This document shows, in pieces, positions 9,701-17,679 of a stretch of DNA of 64,000 bases. Within the stretch, counting starts at the first letter, position 1. The number at the start of each line of letters is the position of its first letter. The notes under the pieces were generated by a model. It was not told the DNA's origin. It did not search any database and saw only the letters and a list, made by a program, of their open reading frames with translations. The DNA lies in contig CM034388.1 of NCBI GenBank assembly GCA_019925095.2, forward strand, positions 2,467,501 through 2,531,500. Direction: 5' to 3'. This DNA is from Dendrolimus kikuchii (Eukaryota; Arthropoda; Insecta; Lepidoptera; Lasiocampidae). Position numbers and translations under genes: made by a program.

Positions 9701-12685
9701 CCCAAACCCGGCAAAAACCAGCTGCCAGACCTCAAGACACTGTGAGCTCTTTCTGCGTACAACGGAACACAAACCAACTTGACTGATAATTACTTTTATT
9801 TTTCCTTCCACCCATTTTAATATTATATAAAATTATTAGAGCTAGGCATGTTTGCTGAAGAGTTTCTTGCGCCGCTTCTTCTCTTCAAGCCATAACATGT
9901 TGCGAAGCGGTAGTAAATTAGATCAGGCTCCCATAGAGTAAATAATAACCATAAACAAAATTAAAAATAAAATTAAATAATTAAAATTAATAAGTTGGCG
10001 GTAGGCTAAATAAAACTTTAACAATACTCGTTGACACTTGACATCTTTGTCTTCCGTGATCACGGCCACTGAAAAGTGGCCGAAACCTCGGAAAAACCAA
10101 AATCAAATAAAATTACCGCGCTTAAAACCGTTAAAACGTAGTTTTATTATGTATACAAGTCGCGAAAACTTAAGAAAATATTATAGAAATAAAGAGATGG
10201 TAATTGATGGGATAGTGGGGATAGAATAGAAGAGATGGGATAGTACAGAGATTGGGGATGTGATATATTTAACTACAGTCTTTAATTAATGGGGTTGTCT
10301 GGAAGAGATCGCTTTTTAGCGATAAGACCGCCCTTTGTAGATAAATAGATATAATTTTAGTCTTTAAGTTCATGTTTGTATTGGTGTACAATAAAGAGTT
10401 ATCTATCTATCTTAATCTACCTAGATTCTGTAATTTCTGTGAAAGTTGACCATGGTCAATTCTCCTGCTGACGTACTACACAGATGGTTATGTTTCTCCT
10501 AAAATGTCTATGGTACGCGAAAAAATTTAACGATAAGGATATAAATTATTTACAGGACTGAGTAGGAAACACCGAAAACGTCTTTTGGCGAAAACTCGTG
10601 TAGGTTTAAGCATAGTGGATGATATCGAAAAAATTAAGAAGTCACCGAATAAAGTTTCTACTGTAAGTAATATTTTTTTATGTAAAGATTTCGTTGTTTT
10701 TAAATTACGCGATGTAAACTTACTTTGCTGTAAGACCACAGGCCATAAAAATAGCCCGGACTTTAGCGAGGGCTTGTGTGGGGCCATGGGAAGGCCAACG
10801 CGTAGAGGCCCTTTGACGAATTTAATGTAAATGTAGCGTGACACGGACCGGCGATTATCCCTGTCTACACTATATTAATGCACCCAAGGACAAGCCCCGG
10901 CCAGTGTAGGACTATTGGGGGAAATGAGAACAAATAATACCGGGCTATTGGGGTGAGCTGCTAGTGGTACTAGGGGTCTGGGAATATGGGGACTATGGCG
11001 TCTGCCCGTCGCAATGTTCGGGGAACATGGAAAAATGGGCAGACAGTGACTCGCTACTCTCTGCATGGGCCCCAAAAAATGCCATAAAGACAGGGGCAAC
11101 ATGGGTGTGAGTGGCTAAGGGGTGTAGAGAGGTGGGCTGCAGGTTCACCGAAGCTACTTCTGACGTGATGCCGTTTATCACTTCCACTCCTGGAGCTTGA
11201 GTCTTAGCTCTAGCGATCTCCACTCCTTGCCGGCTGGTTAAGGCAAGCACGGAGGTGGGGGCCTTGTCTTGGCCCCCGGAGTCAGGTACGAGGTGTCGCT
11301 ACTCACCTAATGCTTCGCCACAAAGCCCCCCTGCGGGTACAGTTTATATTATTGTTATGATTAGTAGAATGCAGATTAGTTGTAAGCAAATTTATATCTT
11401 CAGAAATGTGGTAATACGCGAGCGAGAATTCCACTTAGGTAGCCCTTAAGTCCTATTTCAAATTAAATCTGAAAAAAGAACCAAACTTATAAAGAATTTT
11501 AAAATGTTGGTTAAAGTCTAATAGATTTATATAAACGCAAGAGAAAACTTCGTAGCATCCTCTAAAAATGTAAGACTTGAAGTAACAGTAATAACAATCA
11601 GTATTTTTTTTTATATTTTAACTTCTTTCTTGGTTCATGAAAGAAGGAACTATGGATCTAGATCTAGAAGATGCTTACTACATTATTTTTTTATTATTTA
11701 TATATTTTATATTATATTATTTTCTTTACAGTATGATTGTCATTTTTAGTATTTTTGAATGGAAAAATTTATAGTACATATGTGGATTTTATATTGTAAT
11801 AACCATGGTTAGTCACTTTTAAAGGTCAATCTCTACAAAGCCATAGATTCTGTAACATGCATGGGTTTTTAAATATAAACATTTTATATTTCTCAGTATG
11901 GCGATTGGGAAGTCGAGTCTACGGAACCTAAGGCTAAAAAAGCAAAATTAGATAATACATCTAACAAAGAAAATGAACAGAAAGTGAAAAAGCTTAAAAA
12001 AGATAGAGAAACTAACCAACAGAAACCTAATGGTGATATTTCAAAGAAGAAACTCAAGAAAGAAAAGAAGCTAGATAGAGTAATGAAAGAAAATGGTATA
12101 CGAAAAAAGGAATCTCCAAAAGGAAATGGATTAAAAGAAAAAGGCGATAAATTTAAAAGACAGACAAAGGAAAATGCTGCAGAAAGGAAAATGCTTCCAA
12201 AAGAGAGAGAGAAACAAGTCGAAAACAAAAAGAATTTGATAAAAGAAAAACCAAAAGATACCATCACTAAATACATAAACAATATAATAGACAAAAAAAT
12301 ATCTCAACATAAAATCAATAAAGTTGACAACACAAAAACAAGTAAACAACATTTGGCTAAAACTAATAACAAAATATCAAAAGAACACAAATCAAGTGCT
12401 AAAAGTGACAAAAGCCCAGTATTGGTTGTAAATAAGATCAAAAGCTTTCAAAAGTGTACAGTGAAAGAGCAAAAGCGTGTAAAAGCTTTTGATACACCGA
12501 AGCGTGTGAAGTTCGTGCTTAAAAATAACTCTATGCAGGGACCGGTTGATTATTATAAAAGTGTGCGGCAAAGTCCTAACATACCTTTTGATAGTTCAAA
12601 GAAACCAGTTAAAACTAACCTCAAACCATCAACTCCGTCGCCGATTAATCCGTTTTTTAAGAAAAAACTTAAAATGAAAAATTAA
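601..12685 (+). CDS. RRP1: Ribosomal RNA processing protein 1 (RRP1/Nop52/NNP-1), 3' part, 8 exons
   Basis: Exons 601-703, 1317-1408, 3404-3583, 4355-4458, 6436-6588, 9170-9321, 10556-10662 and 11897-12685 join in phase at GT-AG sites into 1680 nt (559 codons plus TAA). The first five exons continue a Nop52 domain: LVRRYLRGSLRCLL, then a helix ending FLEELAK, then an acidic linker (LELVEDDDGDEE) and a conserved helical block RVKICLQRFEKLA. The basic C-terminus, very rich in Lys, ends with the family motif TPKRVKFVLKNN and an SPINPFFKKK tail. Family members act in the nucleolus in 27S/pre-60S rRNA processing; that role is taken from homology. The N-terminal Nop52 part and start codon lie left of the window. 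Introns are packed with LINE and MITE fragments. The Drosophila orthologue is called Nnp-1. Confidence 0.92.
905..1105 (+). repeat. Dispersed lepidopteran-type repeat
   Basis: Contains 'gctggaccaattttgacggg' and 'ctgatgttataaggagtaac', wording I recognise as a widespread moth/butterfly repeat. Class uncertain. Confidence 0.35.
1212..1310 (+). repeat. LINE 3' end (RT C-terminus), 5'-truncated
   Basis: Codes for the tail EASEVCKNK then WRSVVR and YPARELA-like, followed by a (TATG)n tail. Same family as 3605-3998 and 15597-16160. It ends right at the exon b splice acceptor. Confidence 0.75.
1317..1408 (+). CDS. RRP1: RRP1 exon b (Nop52 domain, FLEELAK)
   Basis: Acceptor cttatcag|GTT, donor CCAAG|gtaaga. 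Encodes LFAVNTPHYARN and IIDCFLEELAK, equivalent to the 'IxIFLEEL.KV' signature of RRP1 proteins. The acceptor lies only a few bases after the 3' tail of a LINE fragment (1212-1310). Confidence 0.88.
1738..2030 (+). repeat. Dispersed repeat, inverted relative to 49640-49985
   Basis: 'cccacttgcttgtgggcgtt' and 'caagtggaacggattat' reappear in reverse complement at about 49905-49940 with substitutions. No coding function seen. Confidence 0.45.
2031..2303. other. AT-rich intron with a GC-rich patch
   Basis: Mostly AT-rich. At 2212-2283 an imperfect palindrome 'gattaccgcc...ggacggtaatc' suggests a degraded MITE end. No gene. Confidence 0.3.
2304..2671. repeat. Foldback MITE with 16-bp terminal inverted repeats
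   Basis: 'tttttcaacacacttg' at 2304-2319 is perfectly inverted at 2656-2671. The interior is AT-rich and contains a perfect 22-bp palindrome at 2559-2580. No coding capacity. Confidence 0.5.
2766..3180 (+). pseudogene. RTE-type LINE reverse transcriptase, C-terminal remnant
   Basis: The frame reads VLTYGAETWTLT, then VAQRAMERAMLGVSL, KWQWAGHICRR, VGRPPARWADD and stops after AYVQQWTANG. This is the typical C-terminus of RTE-like endonuclease/reverse transcriptases. The 5' part of the element is missing. Confidence 0.8.
3275..3345 (+). repeat. MITE fragment (inverted copy at 18672-18780)
   Basis: 'gcgccgtaacgcgttacgta' followed by 'agcggtttaccctcccataa' and 'gaagttatcacttc', all present in reverse complement at 18672-18735. 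Confidence 0.5.
3404..3583 (+). CDS. RRP1: RRP1 exon c (Nop52 domain)
   Basis: Acceptor tgttag|GTC, donor GAGCAG|gtcggt. Exactly 60 codons in phase 0: VSNGAIPEDS, then LLRPFCGYM and RRLLTALVRQSDKG. Distinctly GC-rich against the AT-rich introns. A LINE 3' end starts about 22 bp after the donor. Confidence 0.88.
3605..3998 (+). repeat. LINE 3' end with (ATGT)n tail
   Basis: Encodes in broken frames [25 protein letters not shown], [21 protein letters not shown] and [18 protein letters not shown], then 'gaagttatgtatgtatgtat'. A rearranged duplicate of 'agaaggtgatgtcaggagcc' is visible (3613 and 3829). Confidence 0.75.
4355..4458 (+). CDS. RRP1: RRP1 exon d (acidic linker)
   Basis: Acceptor ttttttag|ATG, donor GACGA|gtgagt. 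Encodes an acidic stretch, LELVEDDDGDEEP then SDDDD across the junction, as in the linker after the Nop52 core. Confidence 0.85.
4549..4853 (-). repeat. A-tailed retroposon, near full length
   Basis: On the - strand it runs from 'ctgtgcaggaacag' (4852) to 'cctgcaataaaa'-like (4550). Diverged from the other copies by scattered substitutions. Confidence 0.7.
4921..5262 (-). repeat. LINE 3' end, - strand
   Basis: Starts with the tail 'catacatacataacttcacg' and continues through the [19 protein letters not shown] region to 'tcttacttcggtattacg'. Inserted in an unidentified sequence containing 'ccaaaaccaagaaa' repeated at 5273 and 5483. Confidence 0.7.
5400..5700. other. RRP1 intron, unclassified, with 16-bp palindrome
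   Basis: A perfect palindrome 'accacaaatttgtggt' at 5587-5602 is followed by a partial second copy near 5637. No gene. Confidence 0.3.
5770..6030. repeat. Foldback MITE (long TIR family)
   Basis: 'ttaacggttttaaacgcg' and 'ttccgacgtttcggccactt' at the left are mirrored by 'agtgaccgaagtgtcggaa' and 'gaaaccgttaaaac' at the right. Same family as 9587-10186 and 29565-29812. Confidence 0.6.
6090..6360. repeat. Dispersed repeat in RRP1 intron
   Basis: Contains 'accatggagctgatctgatg' and 'ggtcataggaactcctgt', wording I associate with an abundant lepidopteran repeat. Class not determined. Confidence 0.35.
6436..6588 (+). CDS. RRP1: RRP1 exon e
   Basis: Acceptor gttctag|TTC, donor CAACG|gtgaga. Encodes LDPRAGRVDVLLPTLPVPA, a Leu-rich helix and RVKICLQR, matching the conserved block that precedes the basic tail of RRP1. 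High GC. Confidence 0.88.
6660..6890 (-). repeat. LINE 3' end, - strand
   Basis: Begins 'atacatacataacttcacgc' and stops at 'ccacgacttctgcag'. It codes on the - strand for the RGRPRH...YPARELA C-terminus. Confidence 0.75.
6968..7022 (+). repeat. LINE 3'-UTR hairpin block
   Basis: 'gggttgtctggaagagatcg' with stem cgctttttagcg and 'accaccctttgt'. Homologous to 10289-10340. Confidence 0.5.
7320..7652 (+). repeat. LINE-like repeat with (TATC)n tail; inverted copy at 42068-42350
   Basis: 'tttttggcgggaactaagg', 'aatgtggcctttcgagtttt' and 'gggcttaaaggcctagttgc' recur in reverse complement at 42080-42340. Ends 'acaataaagtgttatctatctatct'. Confidence 0.5.
7728..7862 (+). repeat. LINE 3' end with (ATTC)n tail
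   Basis: 'gggttgcctggaagagatcg' hairpin block, 'gtgaacaataatgagttttc' and (attc)n. Parallel to 61283-61395. Confidence 0.6.
7863..8428. other. RRP1 intron, nothing recognised
   Basis: AT-rich, with a (TTC)n patch near 8262-8278. No exon-like open frame with splice sites fitting the phase. Confidence 0.35.
8429..8640 (-). mobile_element. Non-autonomous Helitron-like element
   Basis: On the - strand it starts TCTTAATATATATA-like and ends with a hairpin (GGCAGA ... TCTGCC type) followed by 'cgggacagCTAG|T', the expected Helitron 3' terminus. Sister copy at 31357-31568. Confidence 0.55.
8786..9016 (-). repeat. A-tailed retroposon, 5'-truncated
   Basis: From 'tttttattgcaggagatcag' to 'gcaaatgccctaccacctgg'. 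Sense is the - strand. Lacks the 5' 80 bp. Confidence 0.7.
9170..9321 (+). CDS. RRP1: RRP1 exon f
   Basis: Acceptor ttattacag|TTT, donor AGAG|gtaagt. Completes CG|T (Arg), then FEKLARDEYPLP and a polar helix ending SSSDELALR. Phase joins cleanly with both neighbouring exons. Confidence 0.86.
9587..10186. repeat. Long-TIR foldback element (complete copy)
   Basis: Left arm 9587-9661 (ttccgacgtttcggccactt ... atcacggaagacaaag) is inverted at 10027-10105. The right end continues 'aaaaccgttaaaacgtag' and 'tatacaagtcgcgaaaac'. A 1-kb-scale hairpin is possible. No transposase. Confidence 0.6.
9838..9935 (+). repeat. 'agctaggcatg' block
   Basis: 'gagctaggcatgtttgctga', 'ttcttgcgccgcttcttctc' and 'aacatgttgcgaagcggtag' recur almost identically at 32698-32790 and in diverged form at 50480-50560. 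Confidence 0.5.
10289..10413 (+). repeat. LINE 3' end with (TATC)n tail
   Basis: Hairpin block 'gttgtctggaagagatcgct', then 'ggtgtacaataaagagttat' and tatctatctatct. Confidence 0.6.
10556..10662 (+). CDS. RRP1: RRP1 exon g
   Basis: Acceptor atttacag|GAC, donor TACT|gtaagt. Encodes LSRKHRKRLLAKTRVG, a basic stretch likely to act as a nuclear/nucleolar targeting signal (inference), then DDIEKIKKSPNK. Confidence 0.86.
10735..11345 (-). repeat. ~600-bp repeat Y, inverted copy of 46528-47140
   Basis: Reverse complement carries 'cagggggactttgtggcg'-like start, 'gtgataaacggcatcacg' and 'tagaggccctttgacgaat'-type end. Contains a long open frame on the - strand but no recognised domain. It sits in the intron before the last RRP1 exon. 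Confidence 0.6.
11350..11896. other. AT-rich end of last RRP1 intron
   Basis: No repeat identity seen. A long AT-rich run leads to the acceptor tttctcag. Confidence 0.4.
11897..12685 (+). CDS. RRP1: RRP1 terminal coding exon, Lys-rich tail
   Basis: Acceptor tttctcag|TAT. 262 codons, then TAA at 12683-12685. Opens with YGDWEVE, runs through a very Lys-rich low-complexity tail, and closes with the family motif TPKRVKFVLKNN, a YKSVRQSPNIPFD block, and SPINPFFKKKLKMKN. AT-rich codon use reflects the AAA/AAG content. Confidence 0.92.
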   Translation, partial: YGDWEVESTEPKAKKAKLDNTSNKENEQKVKKLKKDRETNQQKPNGDISKKKLKKEKKLDRVMKENGIRKKESPKGNGLKEKGDKFKRQTKENAAERKMLPKEREKQVENKKNLIKEKPKDTITKYINNIIDKKISQHKINKVDNTKTSKQHLAKTNNKISKEHKSSAKSDKSPVLVVNKIKSFQKCTVKEQKRVKAFDTPKRVKFVLKNNSMQGPVDYYKSVRQSPNIPFDSSKKPVKTNLKPSTPSPINPFFKKKLKMKN

Positions 12686-12995
12686 TCTAGAAGAAACGTT
12701 GAGATAATAAACGTTAATTAGATGCCATTGTGTATTTCTTAACTAAATTAAAACATCTTAACTGATTGGAATTAAAAATATTGTCAAGCCACTAATATGG
12801 AATTAAATTAAATAAAAATTAATTAAAACGAAGATTTAAAATTCCACTGACGTAACATTTCATTAAGTGATTCTGAGTGCCGCGCTCAGAGTCACAATTA
12901 GGATTAATATTTAATGTATTTTAAATGTTAAGTTTCATTCTGTACAAAATTTTGTTATGTTTACATTATATGTAATTTTAATGAAATACATTTTG

Positions 12996-13001
12996 AATAA
13001 A
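12996..13001 (+). promoter_or_regulatory. Polyadenylation signal of RRP1
   Basis: AATAAA about 310 bp after the RRP1 stop, followed by a T-rich stretch (tttgtttttttctg). It is the best canonical signal downstream of the stop, and a SINE begins about 40 bp further on. Confidence 0.6.
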
Positions 13002-13042
13002 GTATGCAAGTTTGTTTTTTTCTGCTGAGCTCTCGGAGTTTT

Positions 13043-13208
13043 GATGGCGTCTGTGGTTGCGTGGGTTAAGCCTTTGAAGGTGTACCTCACTGTAACGCAG
13101 AGCCGCCTCTGGGTTCGATTCCTTGTATGGTAAATTTCGGGAACGAATTTTCTCCGTTATTTACTATGGTCTGGATGTCTAGGGTCGGTTCCCGAGAAGT
13201 CCGTTGTA
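13043..13208 (+). repeat. tRNA-derived SINE (family 1), 5' half, split by mariner
   Basis: 'ggcgtctgtggttgcgtggg' (A-box-like) and 'ctgggttcgattccttg' (B-box). Runs to 'agtccgttgta', where the mariner starts. The intact relative is 39056-39300. Confidence 0.75.
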
Positions 13209-14464
13209 TTGGGTTGGGGAAAAAGTTTCTTCGCATTTTATATAAAAATTCAAAAGGTTTTTTTTATAAAGTTTTTTACATTTGACTAAAGTATGTAGGT
13301 GCTATTTTGTTGGATAACTTTTTGCCATCTTGTAGGCAGGGACGTGATCCCATTGCTATAAAAATTTTGGGGCCTCTGATCAAAAAACTGCGACAAATGG
13401 TTTTGGCAGTCCTCTCGTGTTGTTAACCTGGCACTGCCTAAGGAATTCTGCAGAGACCGAAACAGGTGAAAATCTGAAGGTGCAAGGTCAGGACTATACG
13501 ACGAATGCATTAACACCTCCCAGCCAAACGGATAATTTTTGCTGAGAGGCTAAAGATGTGCGAGGCTTAGCGTTATCATGGTGAAAAACCACATCCCTTC
13601 TGTTGATTAATTCCGGCCGCTTCCTCTCAACTTTTTGCTTTAATCTCATTAGTTGTTCGCAGTACAGTTCAGAATCGATGGTCCTGCCTGGCGGTAACAG
13701 CTCATAATGAATAATGCCCTTCCAATCCCACCATACACACAGCATCACCTTGTTGCGAGTTAACCCGGGTTTCGCCACAGATCTTTTTCGCACGTTCTTG
13801 TCGTACGTGATCCACTTTTCATCACCAGTTATCAGCTTCTTCAAAAATGGTTCGGTTTCATTACGTCGTAATAAAGAATCACAAATGAGTACACGGTTCA
13901 TTAGGTTTCTTTCAGTGAGCTCATGAGACACCCAAATATCGAGCTTTTTTGTATACCCAGCTTTTTTCGAATGCGCCAAAACCGTTTTGTGGTCAATTCC
14001 CAGTTCTCCAGCTACATCGTAACTACTAATATGCCGATCTTGCTCCACTTTTTCAAAAATGGCGTCATTTTGTCCGTAACAGGGCGACCAGAGCGGCGTG
14101 CATCTTTGATATCAAAATTTCCGGATTGAAAACGCTTAAACCAAATTTGCGCTACTCTCACAGATAATGCAGTAGGTCCATAAACAACACAAAATTTTTT
14201 CGCGGCTTGTGTTGCATTTTTACCTTTTTTGTAGTAAAATTTTAAAATGTATCGAATTTCTTGCATTAGATTCCCTCATTTTAACAATAAGAAAAACAAA
14301 TGAAAATCACACATTTTCCTAATTAGAATTTGGAATAGTAGTCTTCTTTAAAATTAAAACTTTTTAATGATACCAAAACCAGCTAGATACAAATGGTATA
14401 GCCAAAGAGATCGTATTACAAGTTCATACATATTATATGCGAAAAGACTTTTTCCCCAACCTTT
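13209..14464 (-). mobile_element. mariner transposon, full length, inserted in SINE
   Basis: Inverted ends: 'ttgggttggggaaaaagttt' at the left and its near complement 'actttttccccaacc' at the right, flanked by TA. About 1256 bp, the normal length of a mariner. The SINE sequence resumes at once after the right end. Confidence 0.88.
13286..14266 (-). pseudogene. mariner transposase, two frameshifts
   Basis: The - strand frames in order are 14266-14012 (HTH region: YILKFYYKKGKNATQAAKKF, ARRSGRP), about 14048-13494 (TGDEKWITY, HHDNAKPR) and 13516-13286 (YSPDLAPSDFHLF). These carry the three catalytic Asp of the D,D34D triad. Frame changes near 14045 and 13520 break the gene, so it cannot encode an active transposase. 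Confidence 0.88.
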
Positions 14465-14541
14465 TATATTACCCATAATACAAGCGTAACTTCATAATTT
14501 GGGGCGGGCATACAATATGTGTGTTTGTCTGCCGACTATAT
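14465..14541 (+). repeat. tRNA-derived SINE (family 1), 3' half
   Basis: 'ttacccataatacaagcgta' to 'gtgtttgtctgccgacta' continues the SINE interrupted at 13208. Confidence 0.75.
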
Positions 14542-14545
14542 TATC

Positions 14546-14852
14546 CGTGCAGGAACGGAGGAAGAATACAATTTCTTGCGTTGGGACGGCCCGTCGTAAC
14601 TGGCTACAAAACAACCCACAGCCAGGTGTAGGGTGTTTGCCCGACTGGATGGCTACCACCCACCTGGTCTAGAGTATGTCGCCATAACAACCTTGAGTTG
14701 TGTTCCGGCATTAGTAGCCAGGTTCCAGTCTCCCTTAAGAGAGCAGCAGCGCATTTGTAGCAACTTCGGTATTGCAAATGTCCATAGGCGATGGTAACCG
14801 CTTTCCATCAAGTGGGCCCATCTGCCTGTCTGCTGAACTAACGCAATAAATA
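14546..14852 (+). repeat. A-tailed retroposon, full length
   Basis: Starts 'tccgtgcaggaacggagg', ends 'ctaacgcaataaatatatat'. One of the longest copies. Directly abuts the SINE. Confidence 0.75.
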
Positions 14853-14949
14853 TATATATAAGACCTAGGGCATTGAAGAAGTTATAGAGCCAATGGTGTA
14901 AATAGCTCCAAGAATGCAGTTTTTACTTGAACTGATCTAATATAGAGAA

Positions 14950-15120
14950 GTGTGCGTGTATGGTGTGATATCTATCCGTATGTGTATTTGTCTGTGATAT
15001 GTGTGTGTATATGTGCATATAAGAAGTGGTATATGTGTGTCTGTGATGTGGTTTATACGAGTGTGTGTGATCTGTGTGGTATGTATGTGTAGTGTATCTC
15101 TAGGTGGTCATCACGCTTTT
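14950..15120. repeat. TG-rich low-complexity DNA
   Basis: Irregular (TG)n/(TA)n such as 'gatatgtgtgtgtatatgtg'. No coding signal. Confidence 0.5.
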
Positions 15121-15596
15121 CACTTCGACACAGCAAAACAAGTCCCATGACGGATGTTTAAACGCCCATATATACCTGAATAACAAATGATACTCTGTCA
15201 CGCCCACTTATTGGAATATGCCGAGATGTGGACTTAGTCGGACGCGCAAAATACAGACCGCAAGTACCGCGTACACTGGAGGGCTTCATAAAAGTAATGA
15301 ACTACTTATAAACTGTAATTTAACTTCGGAACCCAAAAGAAGTAAGTAATCAAAGATAGCAAAGACAAGGTGAGTAATAAGATATCATATTAATTTTCAC
15401 TACATAAAGACATTGCATTAATGATAAGAATTATATAACCGAAGCGAATCCTACTGTGGCCTACCTCATAAGCTCTAAGGAGACCTAGCGCGGGAAACAG
15501 AGTTTCCTTTGGGACGCCATTTGTACTGTTCTGTATTTTAGTCATTTTCTATGTACCCTATATAATTTACTTACATGCTAATAAATTTCATTTCAT
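15121..15596. other. Intergenic, nothing recognised
   Basis: Unique-looking AT-rich sequence between repeats. No open frame with homology. Confidence 0.35.
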
Positions 15597-16160
15597 ACAT
15601 ACATACATAACTTCACGCCAGTTCCCTTGCGGGGTAGGCACGAACAACAGAGCGCCATTCAGTCTTATTCTTACACACCTCACTTGCTCGTCTGTTCTTA
15701 AGGCTCCTGACATCACCTTCTGCTAGTACACGATCAATTTGATCATGGAAGGTGTGTCGTGGCCTTCCACGACTTCTGCATCCATCCACTTTTGCATTGT
15801 ATATCTGTTTAGTCATTCTTTCCACATGCCCGAACCACCGGAGCATTCCTTTCCTTACCTTCACCTCGACACTCTCTTTCTTACTTCGGTATTAGGAACG
15901 CGGTCCGCGAGCGTCACTCCGCAGATTTTGCGCAGTGCTCGCATCTCGACCGCGTTTACTCTACTCTCATGCTCTCTCTTCCATACCCAACTCTCGCTTC
16001 CATACGTGAGCGTAGGTACCAGCACCACATTGTGTTTGGCAAGCTGGGCCTTCTGGCTGAGGTTCTCAGCGCCTAGAAGTTTACCTAACGCTCCATTCAC
16101 ACTATTCCCCAAATTCACTCTTCTTTCTATATCAGCGGTGTATCTTCCATCCCTGCTAAA
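15597..16160 (-). pseudogene. LINE reverse transcriptase C-terminus, longest copy
   Basis: The - strand reads [76 protein letters not shown], ending YPARELA* before a (TATG)n tail. Two in-phase pieces with frame breaks. Reference copy for the family in this window. Confidence 0.82.
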
Positions 16161-16504
16161 AGCACATCCAAGACAAATTTAATTTCACTTTTCATATATG
16201 GAGTGGGGGCTGGGTAAAGAAGTAGAGTTGTCAGATACAGGGCATATCTCAAAGACTCCATGCATAAAACAATGGTGGGCACTCTTTTGTCTATTCTAAT
16301 TACGCTTGGCCTTTCTAATAACAAGAGACAATTCCGTCATATTCTTACTTTAATATATATATCTAAATTTGTACACATATTCTATCTGGTATAATAATAT
16401 ATTTTACATAAATTCATTTTTTGTTATCTCTCATTTAACTCTAAGTGGTTTAATAATTCATTTATTAATCTAGCGGTAGTTCGCGCCATAATTTATGACC
16501 ACCA

Positions 16505-16655
16505 TTCAGGCTGGTTTATACGTAACAAGTATATAAGTAAATTCCAACTAAAATTTTAAGTGCAACTTATAACTAAAATCATCATTCACAGACATCGAGT
16601 CGTTTAAGATTTAGTTAAAATTTAGGTATACTTAATACTTGTAAACGAGCCGTTA
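16505..16655. repeat. Imperfect foldback (candidate MITE)
   Basis: 'ctggtttatacgtaacaagt' and 'ccaactaaaattttaa' are mirrored by 'ttagttaaaatttagg' and 'aatacttgtaaacgagcc'. Confidence 0.4.
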
Positions 16656-17023
16656 GTCAACAGACAACTGTTTTTCTTAGAAAACTCATACAGTTTATAA
16701 ACTATGACGCCGGCCATATAAATATACATACTCAAACGCTAAGCAAAATTTAAGATTTTCCCAAAATATATTCACCACTTTTGTTTTACATTATAAAACA
16801 AAATTAGTACATAATAAAGCGCAAATGGATTATTGTAACGATTAACCATTTTTTGGTGTGTCTATATATACATTTTCAAAAAAAAAAAAATTAGTCAAAG
16901 TGAACGACAGTTGGAGAGGGTATTGATTGTTTTTAAGCAATAATCCAGTTTGGGAATTGGTACACAATAAATAATCTGACTACACAACGCTGCTTTATTT
17001 TCGGTAACTAAAACTATTTAGTC

Positions 17024-17242
17024 AGGTGGTAGGGCATTTGCCCGACTGGATGGCTACCACCCCCGGTCTACAGTATGTCGCCATAACAACCTTGAGTTGT
17101 GTTCCGGCATTAGTGACCAGGTTCCAGTCTCCCTTAAGAGAGCAGCAGCGCATTTGTAGCAACTTTGCTGTTGCAACGTCCATAGGCGATGGTAATCGCT
17201 TTCCATCAAGTGGGCCGTCTGCCTGTCTGCTGATCTCCTGAA
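17024..17242 (+). repeat. A-tailed retroposon, 5'-truncated
   Basis: Starts 'caggtggtagggcatttgcc', ends 'ctgatctcctgaaatatata'. Confidence 0.7.
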
Positions 17243-17252
17243 ATATATATAA

Positions 17253-17291
<39 letters not shown>
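17242..17291. repeat. (AT)n microsatellite
   Basis: About 50 bp of nearly pure AT dinucleotides directly after the retroposon tail. Confidence 0.9.
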
Positions 17292-17293
<2 letters not shown>

Positions 17294-17348
17294 AACAATA
17301 ATAATCTAACACAATACCGCTGTCGAGGCAAGCGTACGACTGGGGTGC

Positions 17349-17665
17349 GTGTTTTTTTTTTTTATTGCAGGAGTTCAGCAGACAGGCAGACGGCCCACTT
17401 AGTGGAAAGCGGTTACCATCGCCTATGGACATTTGCAACACCAAAGGTGCTACAAATGCGCTGCTGCTCTCTTAAAGGAGACTGGAACCTGGTCACTAAT
17501 GTCGGAACACAATACAAGATTGTTATGGCGGCATACTTTAGACCAGGGGTGGTCGCCATCCAGTCGAGCAAATACTCTACCACCTGGCTGTGGGTTGTTT
17601 AGTCGCCTCTTACGACAGGCCGCCGGGCCGCAGGAAATTGTATTCTTTCTCCGTTCCTGCACGGA
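17349..17665 (-). repeat. A-tailed retroposon, full length
   Basis: From 'tttttttttttattgcagga' to 'gttcctgcacgga'. Opposite orientation to the copy 100 bp to the left, so the two could form a large hairpin. Confidence 0.75.
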
Positions 17666-17679
17666 GAAGCGTGTGACGT

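Noticed and set aside
11893..12352. - strand Phe/Leu/Ser-rich frames opposite the last RRP1 exon, resembling a membrane protein
   Set aside because: Complement of the Lys-rich RRP1 tail (AAA/AAG read as TTT/CTT).
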